Below, one piece after another: positions 27,001 to 34,971 of a DNA stretch of 64,000 nucleotides (positions are counted from its first letter, which is position 1; every line of letters begins with the position of its first letter). Below the pieces are notes generated by a model. The model did not search any database. It was not told where the DNA came from and saw only the letters and a program-made list of their open reading frames with translations. The DNA comes from Lewinellaceae bacterium (GTDB taxonomy: Bacteria > Bacteroidota > Bacteroidia > Chitinophagales > Saprospiraceae): the NCBI GenBank assembly GCA_020636095.1, contig JACJYN010000003.1, positions 1,488,001 through 1,552,000 of the forward strand, written 5' to 3'. The position numbers and the translations under genes are program-made.

Positions 27001-27088
27001 TTGTCCTCCCCTGGGGGAGGTTAGGAGGAGGATTTGTGGCTTTCGCCATTGAAAATCCCCCCCTCTAACTCCCCCCAGGGGGAGACAA
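27001..27088. repeat. REP-like inverted repeat between purD and murF-alr
   Basis: The arms 27001-27033 (TTGTC...TCCCCTGGGGGAGG...TTAG) and 27055-27088 (TCTAACTCCCCCCAGGGGGAGACAA) are inverse copies with a few mismatches, and each arm is itself a C-run/G-run hairpin. The unit order (CCnCCCCCTAnCC, then CCCCC...GGGGG) resembles each arm of the element at 3368-3452, but here the two units face the opposite way. The remainder of the 278-base gap shows nothing else. Confidence 0.65.
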
Positions 27089-27194
27089 CATTCTCCGATT
27101 TTAAAGTAACATTTACGATATAAATTAAATTATACCTGTCCAACTACTCGCCTGGCGGAAAAAACCCACGCACCAGATAAATCTGGCGCGTCCA

Positions 27195-29663
27195 ATGCAC
27201 CAAAACTACACCACCGAACAAATCCAACTGGCCCTCGGCGCCCATCGCCTGCAAGGGGGCAGGCCAGGGGCTGTTTCCCGCTTACTGCTGGACTCCCGGC
27301 AGCTGCAAAGCCCCGAGGACGCTATTTTTTTTGCCATCCAAGGGCCGCATCACGACGGGCACGATTACGTCACGGCCTTGTACGGGAAGGGCGTTCGGCA
27401 CTTTGTGGTTTCCCGTGATGTCGATCTTTCGGTACTGCCGGAAGCCAACGTATGGCTTTGCGACAACACTGTTCAGTGCCTGCAGCGACTGGCGGCCCAT
27501 CACCGGCAACGGTTCGATATCCCGATAATCGGTATTACCGGCAGCAACGGCAAGACGATCGTAAAAGAATGGCTCTTTCAACTGTTGCATCTGGACTACC
27601 GCATCGCCCGCAGCCCCAAGAGTTTCAACTCGCAAGTGGGCGTTCCTCTTTCCGTCTGGCAATTGCAGCCGGAGCACCAGCTGGGTATCTTCGAAGCGGG
27701 TATCTCGCGCATGGGAGAGATGGAAAAGTTGGCGCCGGTTATCCGTTGTAACATAGGGCTGTTCACTAACATCGGCCAGGCTCATAAAGAAGGTTTCCCC
27801 TCTATTGAAGAAAAGATCGATCAAAAACTGCGGCTCTTTGAATTTGCCGACATCATCCTGTATTGCCGCGATGACGAGCGGGTGGCCCGGGCAATCGAAG
27901 CGTTGGGTAAACCCACCTTCAGCTGGTCGAAAGCGGGGAAGGCGCTCCTGCAAATAAAGGCGGTGAAAACCTCGGGTGAAAGCAGCCTCATCGAAGCGGA
28001 GCACAAGGAAGGGCCCTTTTCTTTCAGCATCCCCTTTGCGGATGAAGCCTCCGTAGAAAACGCCATTCATTGCTGCGCCGTACTCCTCTATCTGGGCCTG
28101 CCGGTAGCTGCTATTCAGGAACGGATGCCTCTGCTGGAGCCGGTAGCCATGCGCCTGGAAGTGCGCGCCGGCATCAATGATTGCAGCATTATCAACGACA
28201 GCTACAACCTGGACTTGACTGCTCTGGCGGCCGCTCTGGCCTACCTTCAGCGGCAGCGCCACCACGCCCGCCGGACCCTCATTCTGTCTGATATTTTGCA
28301 GAGTGGAGAGCCGCCGGAACTATTGTATAAAAAAGTCGCCCGTCTGATAAAGGATGCGGGCGTCCACCGTTTCTTTGGCATTGGCAAAGATATTCCCCTG
28401 ATTGCCCGCCACCTTCCGCCGGAAGTGGAAATTCATTTTTTTTCGGATACGGCCGCCTTCCTGGAAGCCCAGCAGCACCGCAATTTCCACGATGAGGCCA
28501 TTCTCGTCAAAGGGGCCCGCCCCTTTTCTTTCGAGCGCATCGCCCGCCGCCTTTCCCGCAAGATGCATCAAACCGAACTGGAAGTAGGCCTCAGCGCCCT
28601 CATGCACAACGTTCGCATTTTTCAGCAATGGCTGCGGCCCGGAACTAAGATGATGGTGATGGTAAAAGCGGCGGCCTACGGTAGCGGAAGCCTGGAAGTG
28701 GCCCGCACGCTGGAATTTCACCAGGCGGATTACCTGGCGGTGGCCTACGCCGACGAAGGCATCGAGCTGCGGGAAGGCGGTATCGGGCTGCCCATCCTGG
28801 TTCTCAACCCGGAGGAAGCCGTTTTTGATGGCATCCTGCGCTATCGACTGGAACCAGAGTTGTACAGCCCGGCCCTGCTGCGCCGGTTCGGGCGGTTTAC
28901 CCGTAGTGCCGGCGCCTCGGCAACGGTACACCTCAAACTGGATACCGGCATGCACCGCCTCGGCTTCGACGCCGACAACCTGGACGAGGCCGTCCACCTG
29001 CTCAACGAAAACCCCCAGCTGGAAGTGCGCAGCATCTTTTCCCACCTGGCCGGCAGCGAAGCGACGGAGCACGACACCTTCACCCTCGATCAGGTAGCCC
29101 GCTTCGAAGCGCTGTACGAACGCCTGGCAGCAGCGCTGGGGTATCGGCCCTTGCGGCACATCCTCAACTCCAGCGGCATCATCCGCTTTCCGCAATATCA
29201 GATGGATATGGTGCGCCTGGGCATTGGCGCCTACGGGATTGACGCTGCGGGCCTGGTGCAGGACCAGCTCCGTACGGTGCTCACCCTCCGGGCCCGTATC
29301 TCTCAGGTTAAACACCTGTTGCCCGGCGATACGGTAAGTTATGGCCGCAGCGGCGTCATCCGGCGTCCTTCCCGCATCGCCACCGTTAGCATCGGCTATG
29401 CCGACGGCCTGCCGCGGGCGGCGGGCAATGGCCGCTTCAGCCTGCTGGTACGGGGGCAGCGCGCACCTATCATTGGCAATGTTTGCATGGACATGTGTAT
29501 GATCGATATTACGCATATCCCTCAGGCAGCGGAGGGGGATGAGGTAGTGGTATTTGGGACGGAGCCTACCGCCGAAGAGCTGGCCCGGGCGTTGGGTACT
29601 ATACCCTATGAGGTGTTTACCAGTGTTTCACCGAGGGTGCGGCGGGTGTATGTGCAGGAGTGA
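27195..29663 (+). CDS. murF-alr: Fused UDP-MurNAc-tripeptide:D-Ala-D-Ala ligase and alanine racemase
   Basis: The 822-residue fusion combines two consecutive cell-wall steps. The MurF half (about 1-455) adds D-Ala-D-Ala to the UDP-MurNAc-tripeptide and shows the ATP loop GITGSNGKT, the EAGISRMGEME segment and NDSYNLD. The racemase half (about 456-822) makes D-alanine; it has the PLP-lysine region MVMVKAAAYGSGS (usually VKADAYGHG), the catalytic-tyrosine region SIGYADGLPR, and the late CMDMCMIDIT segment. The PLP lysine is retained. Such MurF-Alr fusions are established in Bacteroidota. The stop TGA overlaps the GTG of the following remnant ORF. Confidence 0.95.
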   Translation: MHQNYTTEQIQLALGAHRLQGGRPGAVSRLLLDSRQLQSPEDAIFFAIQGPHHDGHDYVTALYGKGVRHFVVSRDVDLSVLPEANVWLCDNTVQCLQRLAAHHRQRFDIPIIGITGSNGKTIVKEWLFQLLHLDYRIARSPKSFNSQVGVPLSVWQLQPEHQLGIFEAGISRMGEMEKLAPVIRCNIGLFTNIGQAHKEGFPSIEEKIDQKLRLFEFADIILYCRDDERVARAIEALGKPTFSWSKAGKALLQIKAVKTSGESSLIEAEHKEGPFSFSIPFADEASVENAIHCCAVLLYLGLPVAAIQERMPLLEPVAMRLEVRAGINDCSIINDSYNLDLTALAAALAYLQRQRHHARRTLILSDILQSGEPPELLYKKVARLIKDAGVHRFFGIGKDIPLIARHLPPEVEIHFFSDTAAFLEAQQHRNFHDEAILVKGARPFSFERIARRLSRKMHQTELEVGLSALMHNVRIFQQWLRPGTKMMVMVKAAAYGSGSLEVARTLEFHQADYLAVAYADEGIELREGGIGLPILVLNPEEAVFDGILRYRLEPELYSPALLRRFGRFTRSAGASATVHLKLDTGMHRLGFDADNLDEAVHLLNENPQLEVRSIFSHLAGSEATEHDTFTLDQVARFEALYERLAAALGYRPLRHILNSSGIIRFPQYQMDMVRLGIGAYGIDAAGLVQDQLRTVLTLRARISQVKHLLPGDTVSYGRSGVIRRPSRIATVSIGYADGLPRAAGNGRFSLLVRGQRAPIIGNVCMDMCMIDITHIPQAAEGDEVVVFGTEPTAEELARALGTIPYEVFTSVSPRVRRVYVQE

Positions 29664-30295
29664 GGGCTGCCTTGGGCATCAGGTTATACTGCGTTGCAAT
29701 ATGTTTTTTCTCAAAGCGGGAATTGTTGTCCCATACAGCTTTGGCTTGTGAAGAAGCACTAAGAGCTTTGCGCGCTTCCTATACGCCTCCTTCCGGTTTC
29801 GGGGCGAGTTTCGTGCAGATGTACCGCGATCCGTTCGGCCGTATATACATCGCCCCCCAGGCTTCCGAGCCCTACCTGCACCTGATCGGCCCCGGAGACA
29901 ACGAGCCGGATGTAGCCCGGGTTGCCCTCGAAGGCCTGCGCTTGCCCCGGCGAATACAAAGGACGATCCCCCATTATCCCAACTATGCGCTCGGGCCGCT
30001 GGCCGGCTCCGCCTGCGATACGTTGATGATTACGGGCAATGCCCTTGTTCCATCCACGATGGCTGGGATTCGCCTGTACCCAAATCCTGCGCACGACCTG
30101 ATACGTTTGGAAATGGAATTCGAGGGAGAAAAACAGTTGAACCTCTTTAATGCCTTGGGCCAGGCAGTTTATAGCTTGCACACGTCGTCTGCCTCTGTAG
30201 AGATTGAGCTTTCGGGCCTTGCTGCAGGGCTGTACTTTATCCAGGCACGGCGCCAAGGGCGGCTACTGGGAGGGGTGAAATTTTTAAAGCGTTGA
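29660..30295 (+). pseudogene. Remnant of a T9SS cargo protein: beta-propeller end plus type A sorting domain
   Basis: The frame is open from a GTG overlapping the murF-alr stop, but the first 40 residues lack a convincing signal peptide. From about residue 45 it matches the late part of a family of secreted propeller-like proteins (FVQMYRDPFGRIYIAPQ, LHLIGPGDNEPD, IPHYPNYALGPLAGSACDTL). The end is a T9SS type A sorting domain (IRLYPNPAHDLIRLEM, LFNALGQAVYSL, LAAGLYFIQA). The large N-terminal part expected for such proteins is absent, so I read this as a 5'-truncated gene. It might still be translated by coupling to murF-alr, but without a signal sequence it should not be exported. Confidence 0.6.
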
Positions 30296-30454
30296 CGCCT
30301 TGCTTTGGGTGGCGGATAAAAAAGTAGTGGTTTATGTAGTAGAAAAGTGGTAGGCTTCTCCGGCTGTGCCCGTTCAAAACACAATGAATCTGCCGCCCGA
30401 TGCGTTCCCCCTGACAAAAAAGCGCCTGTATCATTCATTCACCCCTAAATTTAC

Positions 30455-30462
30455 TAATTTTG
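30455..30462 (+). promoter_or_regulatory. Candidate -7 element for the PPIase operon
   Basis: TAATTTTG matches TAnnTTTG exactly and lies 87 bases before the first PPIase gene. No -33 box is clear at the usual spacing, so support is modest. Confidence 0.35.
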
Positions 30463-30548
30463 CGGTGCTTTTGCCCAGCCTGTCGGACGGACAGGAATTT
30501 ACGGCAAGGGCAAAGAACTATACTAAGAACTAAAAAATTACAATACCC

Positions 30549-32528
30549 ATGGCAAAGCGTCAATTTATTCTGTTTGCCGCCCTACTCTACCTGCCGTTAA
30601 TGGCTTGGGCACAAAAGGATGACCCCATACTTTTCACCGTAGAAGACACCCCGGTGCATGAATCGGAATTCGTCTACATCTACAGCAAGACGAATGGCAA
30701 GAACGCCACCTTTTCGAAGGAATCGCTGGATGAGTACCTCGACCTGTACATCAAGTTCAAACTCAAGGTGCAGAAGGCGCGGGAAATGAAACTGGACACC
30801 GTTCCTCAGCTGATGAACGAGTTGGCCGGTTACCGCCGCCAATTGGCGGATTCTTACCTGATTGATAAGGAGGTGACTGAAAAGCTGCTGCGGGAAGCCT
30901 ACGAGCACTCCAAGCAGGACGTCGACATCAGCCACATTCTGATCAGCATGCCGTCGAACCCCAGTCCGGAAGACACCCTGGCTGCCTACGAAAAAGCCCT
31001 GGCCATCAAGCAGCGCCTGAAGAAAGAAGATTTCGCCACCGTTGCCAAAGAAGTATCCGGCGACAAATCCGCCCAGAACAACGGAGGGCATATCGGCTTC
31101 GTAACGGCTCTGTTTCCCAACGGCTTTTACGAACTGGAGAAGGCCGCTTATTCCATACCACTGAACAAGCTGTCGGACCCCATTCGCACCGCAGCAGGCT
31201 ACCACCTCCTCATAGTGAACGGCCGCCGGCCGGCGCGGGGAGAGATGGAAGGCGCCCATATATTGTTGCGCAAGGAGGGGAAAGACAAAGACCCGGCCGC
31301 AGTAAAAGCCCGGGCCGATAGTATTTACCAGGCCCTGCAGGGGGGCGCCAGTTTTGAAGAACTGGCAAAAAAACTGTCGGAAGACGGCCGAACCGCTCCA
31401 CAGGGGGGGTATATCGGCTTTTTCGGCATCAACAAGTACAGCCCCTCTTTCGAAGATGCTGTCTTTGCCCTCGAAGAGGACGGCGCCTATACCAAACCGG
31501 TAGAAACCAATGTGGGTTGGCACATTATCAAAAGAATTAGCCGCCGGGGCATACAACCATACAATATCGAAAAGAGTCGTTTAGAGAGCCAGGTAAAAAA
31601 GGACAACCGTTTTCAGGAAGCCAAACTGGCAATGGTAAAGAAGATAAAAGAAGAAGGCAACCTGAAAGAATTTCCTAAGGTGCTCGATGAGTTTGCCGCC
31701 AGCCTGACGGATACGTTCCTTACCTTCCGCTGGCGGGCGCCGCAGGAAGGGGGCGAGAAGCTGCTCTTCCAGTACGGTGACGACTACAAGGTGACGCTGG
31801 GCGATTTCGCCAGCTACCTGGAGCGCGCCACCCGCAAACGCATGCGCGGAGGCAGTGAGACGGATATTCCCGCTCTGGTGGATGAATTGTACCAGGATTT
31901 TGTCAACGAAAGCGCTATGGCCTACGAAGAAAAGAACCTGGAAAAGAAATATCCGGATTTCAAGGCCCTGATGCGCGAATACGAGGAAGGTATCCTGTTG
32001 TTTGAAGCCACCAAGATGCTGGTGTGGGATAAGGCCTCCCAGGATTCAGCCGGACTGGCCGAATTTTATAAAGAACAACAACAGGTCGAGACTAAATACC
32101 GCTGGGAAGAGCGGGGAGTGGCCAGCATTTACAAGCTGGACGACCGCTACAAGGATCAACTCGATGAGGTGCGGGCATTTGCCGCTACCCATTCCCCGAA
32201 GGAGGTGCTGGAAAAATTCAATACCACCGACCCTCCAGCGCTGAAGTACGAATCAAAAACCATGGAATATAGTGTGTATCCGGAGTTTAAAAGTATGGAA
32301 TGGAAAGCCGGCGCTCTTTCTCAGTCGGAATCGGACCCGAGGGGCCGCCACACTAAATTTGTGAAGATCGAAGAGATTCTGCCGGCTAGCTCTAAAACAC
32401 TGGATGAAGCCCGCGGTTATATCGTGGCGGACTATCAGGACTACCTGGAGAGCCAGTGGGTGGAGCAATTGCGGAAAGAATACAAAGTCAAGGTCAACCA
32501 GAAAGTTTTTGACAGCCTGGTGAAGTAA
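30549..32528 (+). CDS. Periplasmic peptidyl-prolyl isomerase with two rotamase domains (PpiC/SurA type)
   Basis: The 659-residue product begins with a signal peptide (ending MAWAQ). A SurA/PpiC-like helical N-terminal domain follows (about residues 22-120). Next come two parvulin domains: one near residues 130-225 (DISHILISMP, GGHIGFVTALFPNGFYELEKAAYSI) and one near 235-335 (EGAHILLRKE, APQGGYIGFFGINKYSPSFEDAVFAL, VGWHIIKRI). The remaining roughly 320 residues are helical and charged, without a recognised domain. Such proteins fold or escort outer-membrane barrels through the periplasm. It is the first of three adjacent chaperone-like genes; the gap to the next is 18 bases. Confidence 0.9.
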   Translation: MAKRQFILFAALLYLPLMAWAQKDDPILFTVEDTPVHESEFVYIYSKTNGKNATFSKESLDEYLDLYIKFKLKVQKAREMKLDTVPQLMNELAGYRRQLADSYLIDKEVTEKLLREAYEHSKQDVDISHILISMPSNPSPEDTLAAYEKALAIKQRLKKEDFATVAKEVSGDKSAQNNGGHIGFVTALFPNGFYELEKAAYSIPLNKLSDPIRTAAGYHLLIVNGRRPARGEMEGAHILLRKEGKDKDPAAVKARADSIYQALQGGASFEELAKKLSEDGRTAPQGGYIGFFGINKYSPSFEDAVFALEEDGAYTKPVETNVGWHIIKRISRRGIQPYNIEKSRLESQVKKDNRFQEAKLAMVKKIKEEGNLKEFPKVLDEFAASLTDTFLTFRWRAPQEGGEKLLFQYGDDYKVTLGDFASYLERATRKRMRGGSETDIPALVDELYQDFVNESAMAYEEKNLEKKYPDFKALMREYEEGILLFEATKMLVWDKASQDSAGLAEFYKEQQQVETKYRWEERGVASIYKLDDRYKDQLDEVRAFAATHSPKEVLEKFNTTDPPALKYESKTMEYSVYPEFKSMEWKAGALSQSESDPRGRHTKFVKIEEILPASSKTLDEARGYIVADYQDYLESQWVEQLRKEYKVKVNQKVFDSLVK

Positions 32529-32546
32529 ATTAGATTCGGTTTGAAA

Positions 32547-33404
32547 ATGCGTAGCTGGAAAATCGGGATCGTAGTAGCTCTTTCAATGGCTTTTCTTGGC
32601 GCCTGCACGATGGGTGGCGGGCAGCAAAGTGAGCAGGGAGACTTGCTGGCCAAGGTGCACAGTAAGTCCTTGTACTTATCTGAACTGGATGGGATGTTCC
32701 CCGAAGGGACCACTCCGGAAGATAGCCTGGCCATCATTCAGGCGTACATAGAACGCTGGACCCGTGAGGCCTTGCTACTCAACGAGGCGGAGCAGAATGT
32801 TCCCAGCGACCTCAACATCGACAAGCTGGTGCGCGACTACCGGGCTTCACTCATTCGGCACAACTACGAAAAAGCGCTGGTGGAACAATATCTGGACTCT
32901 ACCATCACCCAGGAGCAACTCATGGAATTCTATGAAGCCAATAAAGAGCAGTATCAATTGGAGACCCCTATCATGCGTTGTTATTTCATCAAGGCGCCGC
33001 TGCCGGTTGAGGAATCTGAAAAGCTGCGCCAATTGTGGAACAGTGACGATGAGGAGAACCATGAGAAGCTGATAGAATACTGTAATGCGCACGCGGAAGC
33101 GTACCTGTTACAGGATAGCGTATGGTACAAGGTTGAAGATATCGCCATGGAAATGCCGAAAGGCACCGTGACGCCGGACAACGTTAGCGCCAAGCGTGAA
33201 TTTTCTCAAAAGGATGGGGAATACCAGTATTACTTCCGGGTTTTCGAGGTGAAAAACCGAAAGGATATTGCTCCGCTGGGCTATATTGAGGAACAGGCGC
33301 GCAAGGTCATACTGAGAAGCCGCCGGGAGCGGCTGCTCAAGGAAAAGATAGAGGCCATGTACCAGCGGGAACTGCGGCGAAACAATATTCAAACCTATTA
33401 TTAG
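32547..33404 (+). CDS. SurA/PpiC-like chaperone lipoprotein without a rotamase domain
   Basis: The 285-residue product has a lipoprotein signal with the lipobox LGAC (MAFLGACTMGGG). It then has a SurA-N-like helical region (DSLAIIQAYIERWTREALLLNEAEQN) followed by ITQEQLMEFYEANKEQYQLETP, the usual lead-in to a parvulin domain. The GG.LGW/F signature of a catalytic rotamase domain is not seen. It is therefore probably a chaperone-only member. ATG at 32547 is used; the TTG at 32541 is unlikely. Its place between two PPIase genes suggests a shared operon and a common client set, with the lipid anchor holding it to a membrane. Confidence 0.78.
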   Translation: MRSWKIGIVVALSMAFLGACTMGGGQQSEQGDLLAKVHSKSLYLSELDGMFPEGTTPEDSLAIIQAYIERWTREALLLNEAEQNVPSDLNIDKLVRDYRASLIRHNYEKALVEQYLDSTITQEQLMEFYEANKEQYQLETPIMRCYFIKAPLPVEESEKLRQLWNSDDEENHEKLIEYCNAHAEAYLLQDSVWYKVEDIAMEMPKGTVTPDNVSAKREFSQKDGEYQYYFRVFEVKNRKDIAPLGYIEEQARKVILRSRRERLLKEKIEAMYQRELRRNNIQTYY

Positions 33405-33421
33405 AGATTTAAAAACCGTTG

Positions 33422-33436
33422 AGGTTTTCGAAACCT
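33422..33436 (+). promoter_or_regulatory. Small intercistronic hairpin before surA-like gene
   Basis: AGGTTT-TCG-AAACCT forms a six-base-pair stem with a three-base loop in the 56-base gap between the second and third chaperone genes, followed by another AACCTTAAAGGTT palindrome. Possibly an mRNA processing or stability site. Confidence 0.3.
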
Positions 33437-33460
33437 TAAAGGTTTAAAAGAAAAGAAGTG

Positions 33461-34816
33461 ATGAAAATCCTGAATAGCCTTATTCTGGCGATGATCGTTT
33501 TTAGCCCGGTTTGTTTGGCTCAGCGCGAGATCATCGATAAAGTGGTGGCCACGATTGGCGGTGAACTGGTATTGCTCTCCGAGGTGGAAGAACAACACGC
33601 TCTGATGGAAGCTCAGAGCGGCGTACTGCCCGATGACGCCCGTTGCAATATTATGGACCAGTTAATGGCTTCCAAGCTGCTGGTTAACCAGGCCAAGCTG
33701 GATAGTATTGAAATCTCGGAAGAGGAGGTGGAGGCCCAGCTCGATGCCCGGATCGAACGCATCCTGAGTTTTATGAACAACGATGTATCGCAGTTCGAAA
33801 CCTACTATGGGCAAACGATCAATGAGGTCAAGGCGCAGTTTCGGGAAGACCTTAAGAGCCAGATTCTCGCCGACCGCATGCGTGGGCAGGTGATGGCCGG
33901 GGTGACGGTGACCCCCTCCGAAGTCAAACAGTTCTTCAACTCCATACCCCTGGACAGCCTGCCGTATTTCAATTCAGAGGTGGAGGTTGGAGAAATCGTT
34001 TACAAGCCAGAGGTCAATAAGGAAGAGCGGCAAAAAACCATTGAAAAACTGGAGTCCATCCGGCAACGCATCGTCGACGGGGAAGATTTTGCCGAACTGG
34101 CTTCCAAGTACTCGGAAGATGGCTCCGCCCGAGCCGGCGGTGACCTGGGCTGGGCCAAACGTGGAAAATACGTTCCGGAATTTGAGGCGGCCGCTTTCAA
34201 GCTGGAAAAAGAAGAAATCTCTCCCGTGGTTGAGTCCGAATTCGGCTTTCACCTTCTTCAGATGCTGGAACGCCGCGGCAATTCTATTCATGTACGCCAT
34301 ATTCTCATCAAACCGGAACTCACAGATGCCGACCTGGAAAAGGCTAAGGCTCACCTGGATACGGTACGCCACCTGCTTATGACGGATTCCATCACCTTCT
34401 CGCAGGCCGTGAAGCGCTATTCCAACGAAGATGTTCAGAGCTACAACAACGACGGCCGCTTGGTGAACCCGGCGACCGGCAATACCTTCTTTGAGATCGG
34501 CGACCTGGACCCCGATATCTATTTCACCATCGACACCATGGAAATAGGGAGTATTTCTGCACCGTTTGAATTTCGCGACCCGGTGGGCGACATCTATTAC
34601 CGCCTCGTCATGCTCCAGTCCCGAACGAGCCCCCACAAGGCCAACCTGAAGCTGGATTACTCCAAGATTCAGAAAGCCGCCATCGAGTCTAAAAAGAGTG
34701 AGTTCATCAGCCAGTGGATCAAGGATAAGGTCGACGCCACCTACATCGATATCGACCCCATGTACAACGCCTGCCCGGTGCTGGCGAAGTGGAAGGAAAA
34801 GGATATCCGGCCGTAG
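33461..34816 (+). CDS. SurA-type periplasmic peptidyl-prolyl isomerase
   Basis: The 451-residue product has a signal peptide (MKILNSLILAMIVFSPVCLAQ). The SurA N-terminal domain follows (IIDKVVATIGGELVLLSEVEEQ, LMASKLLVNQAKLD). Then come two parvulin domains: about residues 170-275 (EVGEIVYKP, DFAELASKYSEDGSARAGGDLGWAKRGKYVPEFEAAAF) and about 280-385 (IHVRHILIKPEL). SurA assists folding of outer-membrane proteins en route to BAM. The first rotamase domain keeps the GGDLGW signature; the second is weaker. ATG at 33461 is preferred over GTG at 33458. A strong terminator ends the three-gene unit. Confidence 0.92.
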   Translation: MKILNSLILAMIVFSPVCLAQREIIDKVVATIGGELVLLSEVEEQHALMEAQSGVLPDDARCNIMDQLMASKLLVNQAKLDSIEISEEEVEAQLDARIERILSFMNNDVSQFETYYGQTINEVKAQFREDLKSQILADRMRGQVMAGVTVTPSEVKQFFNSIPLDSLPYFNSEVEVGEIVYKPEVNKEERQKTIEKLESIRQRIVDGEDFAELASKYSEDGSARAGGDLGWAKRGKYVPEFEAAAFKLEKEEISPVVESEFGFHLLQMLERRGNSIHVRHILIKPELTDADLEKAKAHLDTVRHLLMTDSITFSQAVKRYSNEDVQSYNNDGRLVNPATGNTFFEIGDLDPDIYFTIDTMEIGSISAPFEFRDPVGDIYYRLVMLQSRTSPHKANLKLDYSKIQKAAIESKKSEFISQWIKDKVDATYIDIDPMYNACPVLAKWKEKDIRP

Positions 34817-34867
34817 GTTTTGAGTACTGCGAGGCTGGCAGCATGAATAAATCTGGAGCCCTGTAAA

Positions 34868-34905
34868 AAAGAGGGCCCGGCAGCAACCGCTGCCGGGCCC
34901 TCTTT
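34868..34905 (+). terminator. Strong bidirectional terminator after the chaperone operon
   Basis: AAAGAGGGCCCGGCAGC (34868-34884), loop AACC, and GCTGCCGGGCCCTCTTT (34889-34905) form a perfect 17-base-pair stem with A-rich sequence before and T-rich after. It ends the chaperone operon and may act on the convergent transporter transcript too. Confidence 0.85.
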
Positions 34906-34907
34906 AC

Positions 34908-34966
34908 GTTCGGCATTTTTGGAATACTGCCCGCTGAGAGGCCAGGCGGTTCCAAAAATGTCGAAC
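34908..34966 (-). terminator. Second hairpin, facing the transporter gene
   Basis: GTTCGGCATTTTTGGAA (34908-34924) pairs with TTCCAAAAATGTCGAAC (34950-34966) at 16 of 17 positions around a 25-base loop that has its own CCGC/GCGG stem. It starts 5 bases after the minus-strand transporter gene ends. Confidence 0.6.
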
Positions 34967-34971
34967 CCAAC

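Noticed and set aside
28320..29516. 398-codon antisense frame in the alanine racemase half of murF-alr
   Set aside because: No motifs; explained by the sense gene.
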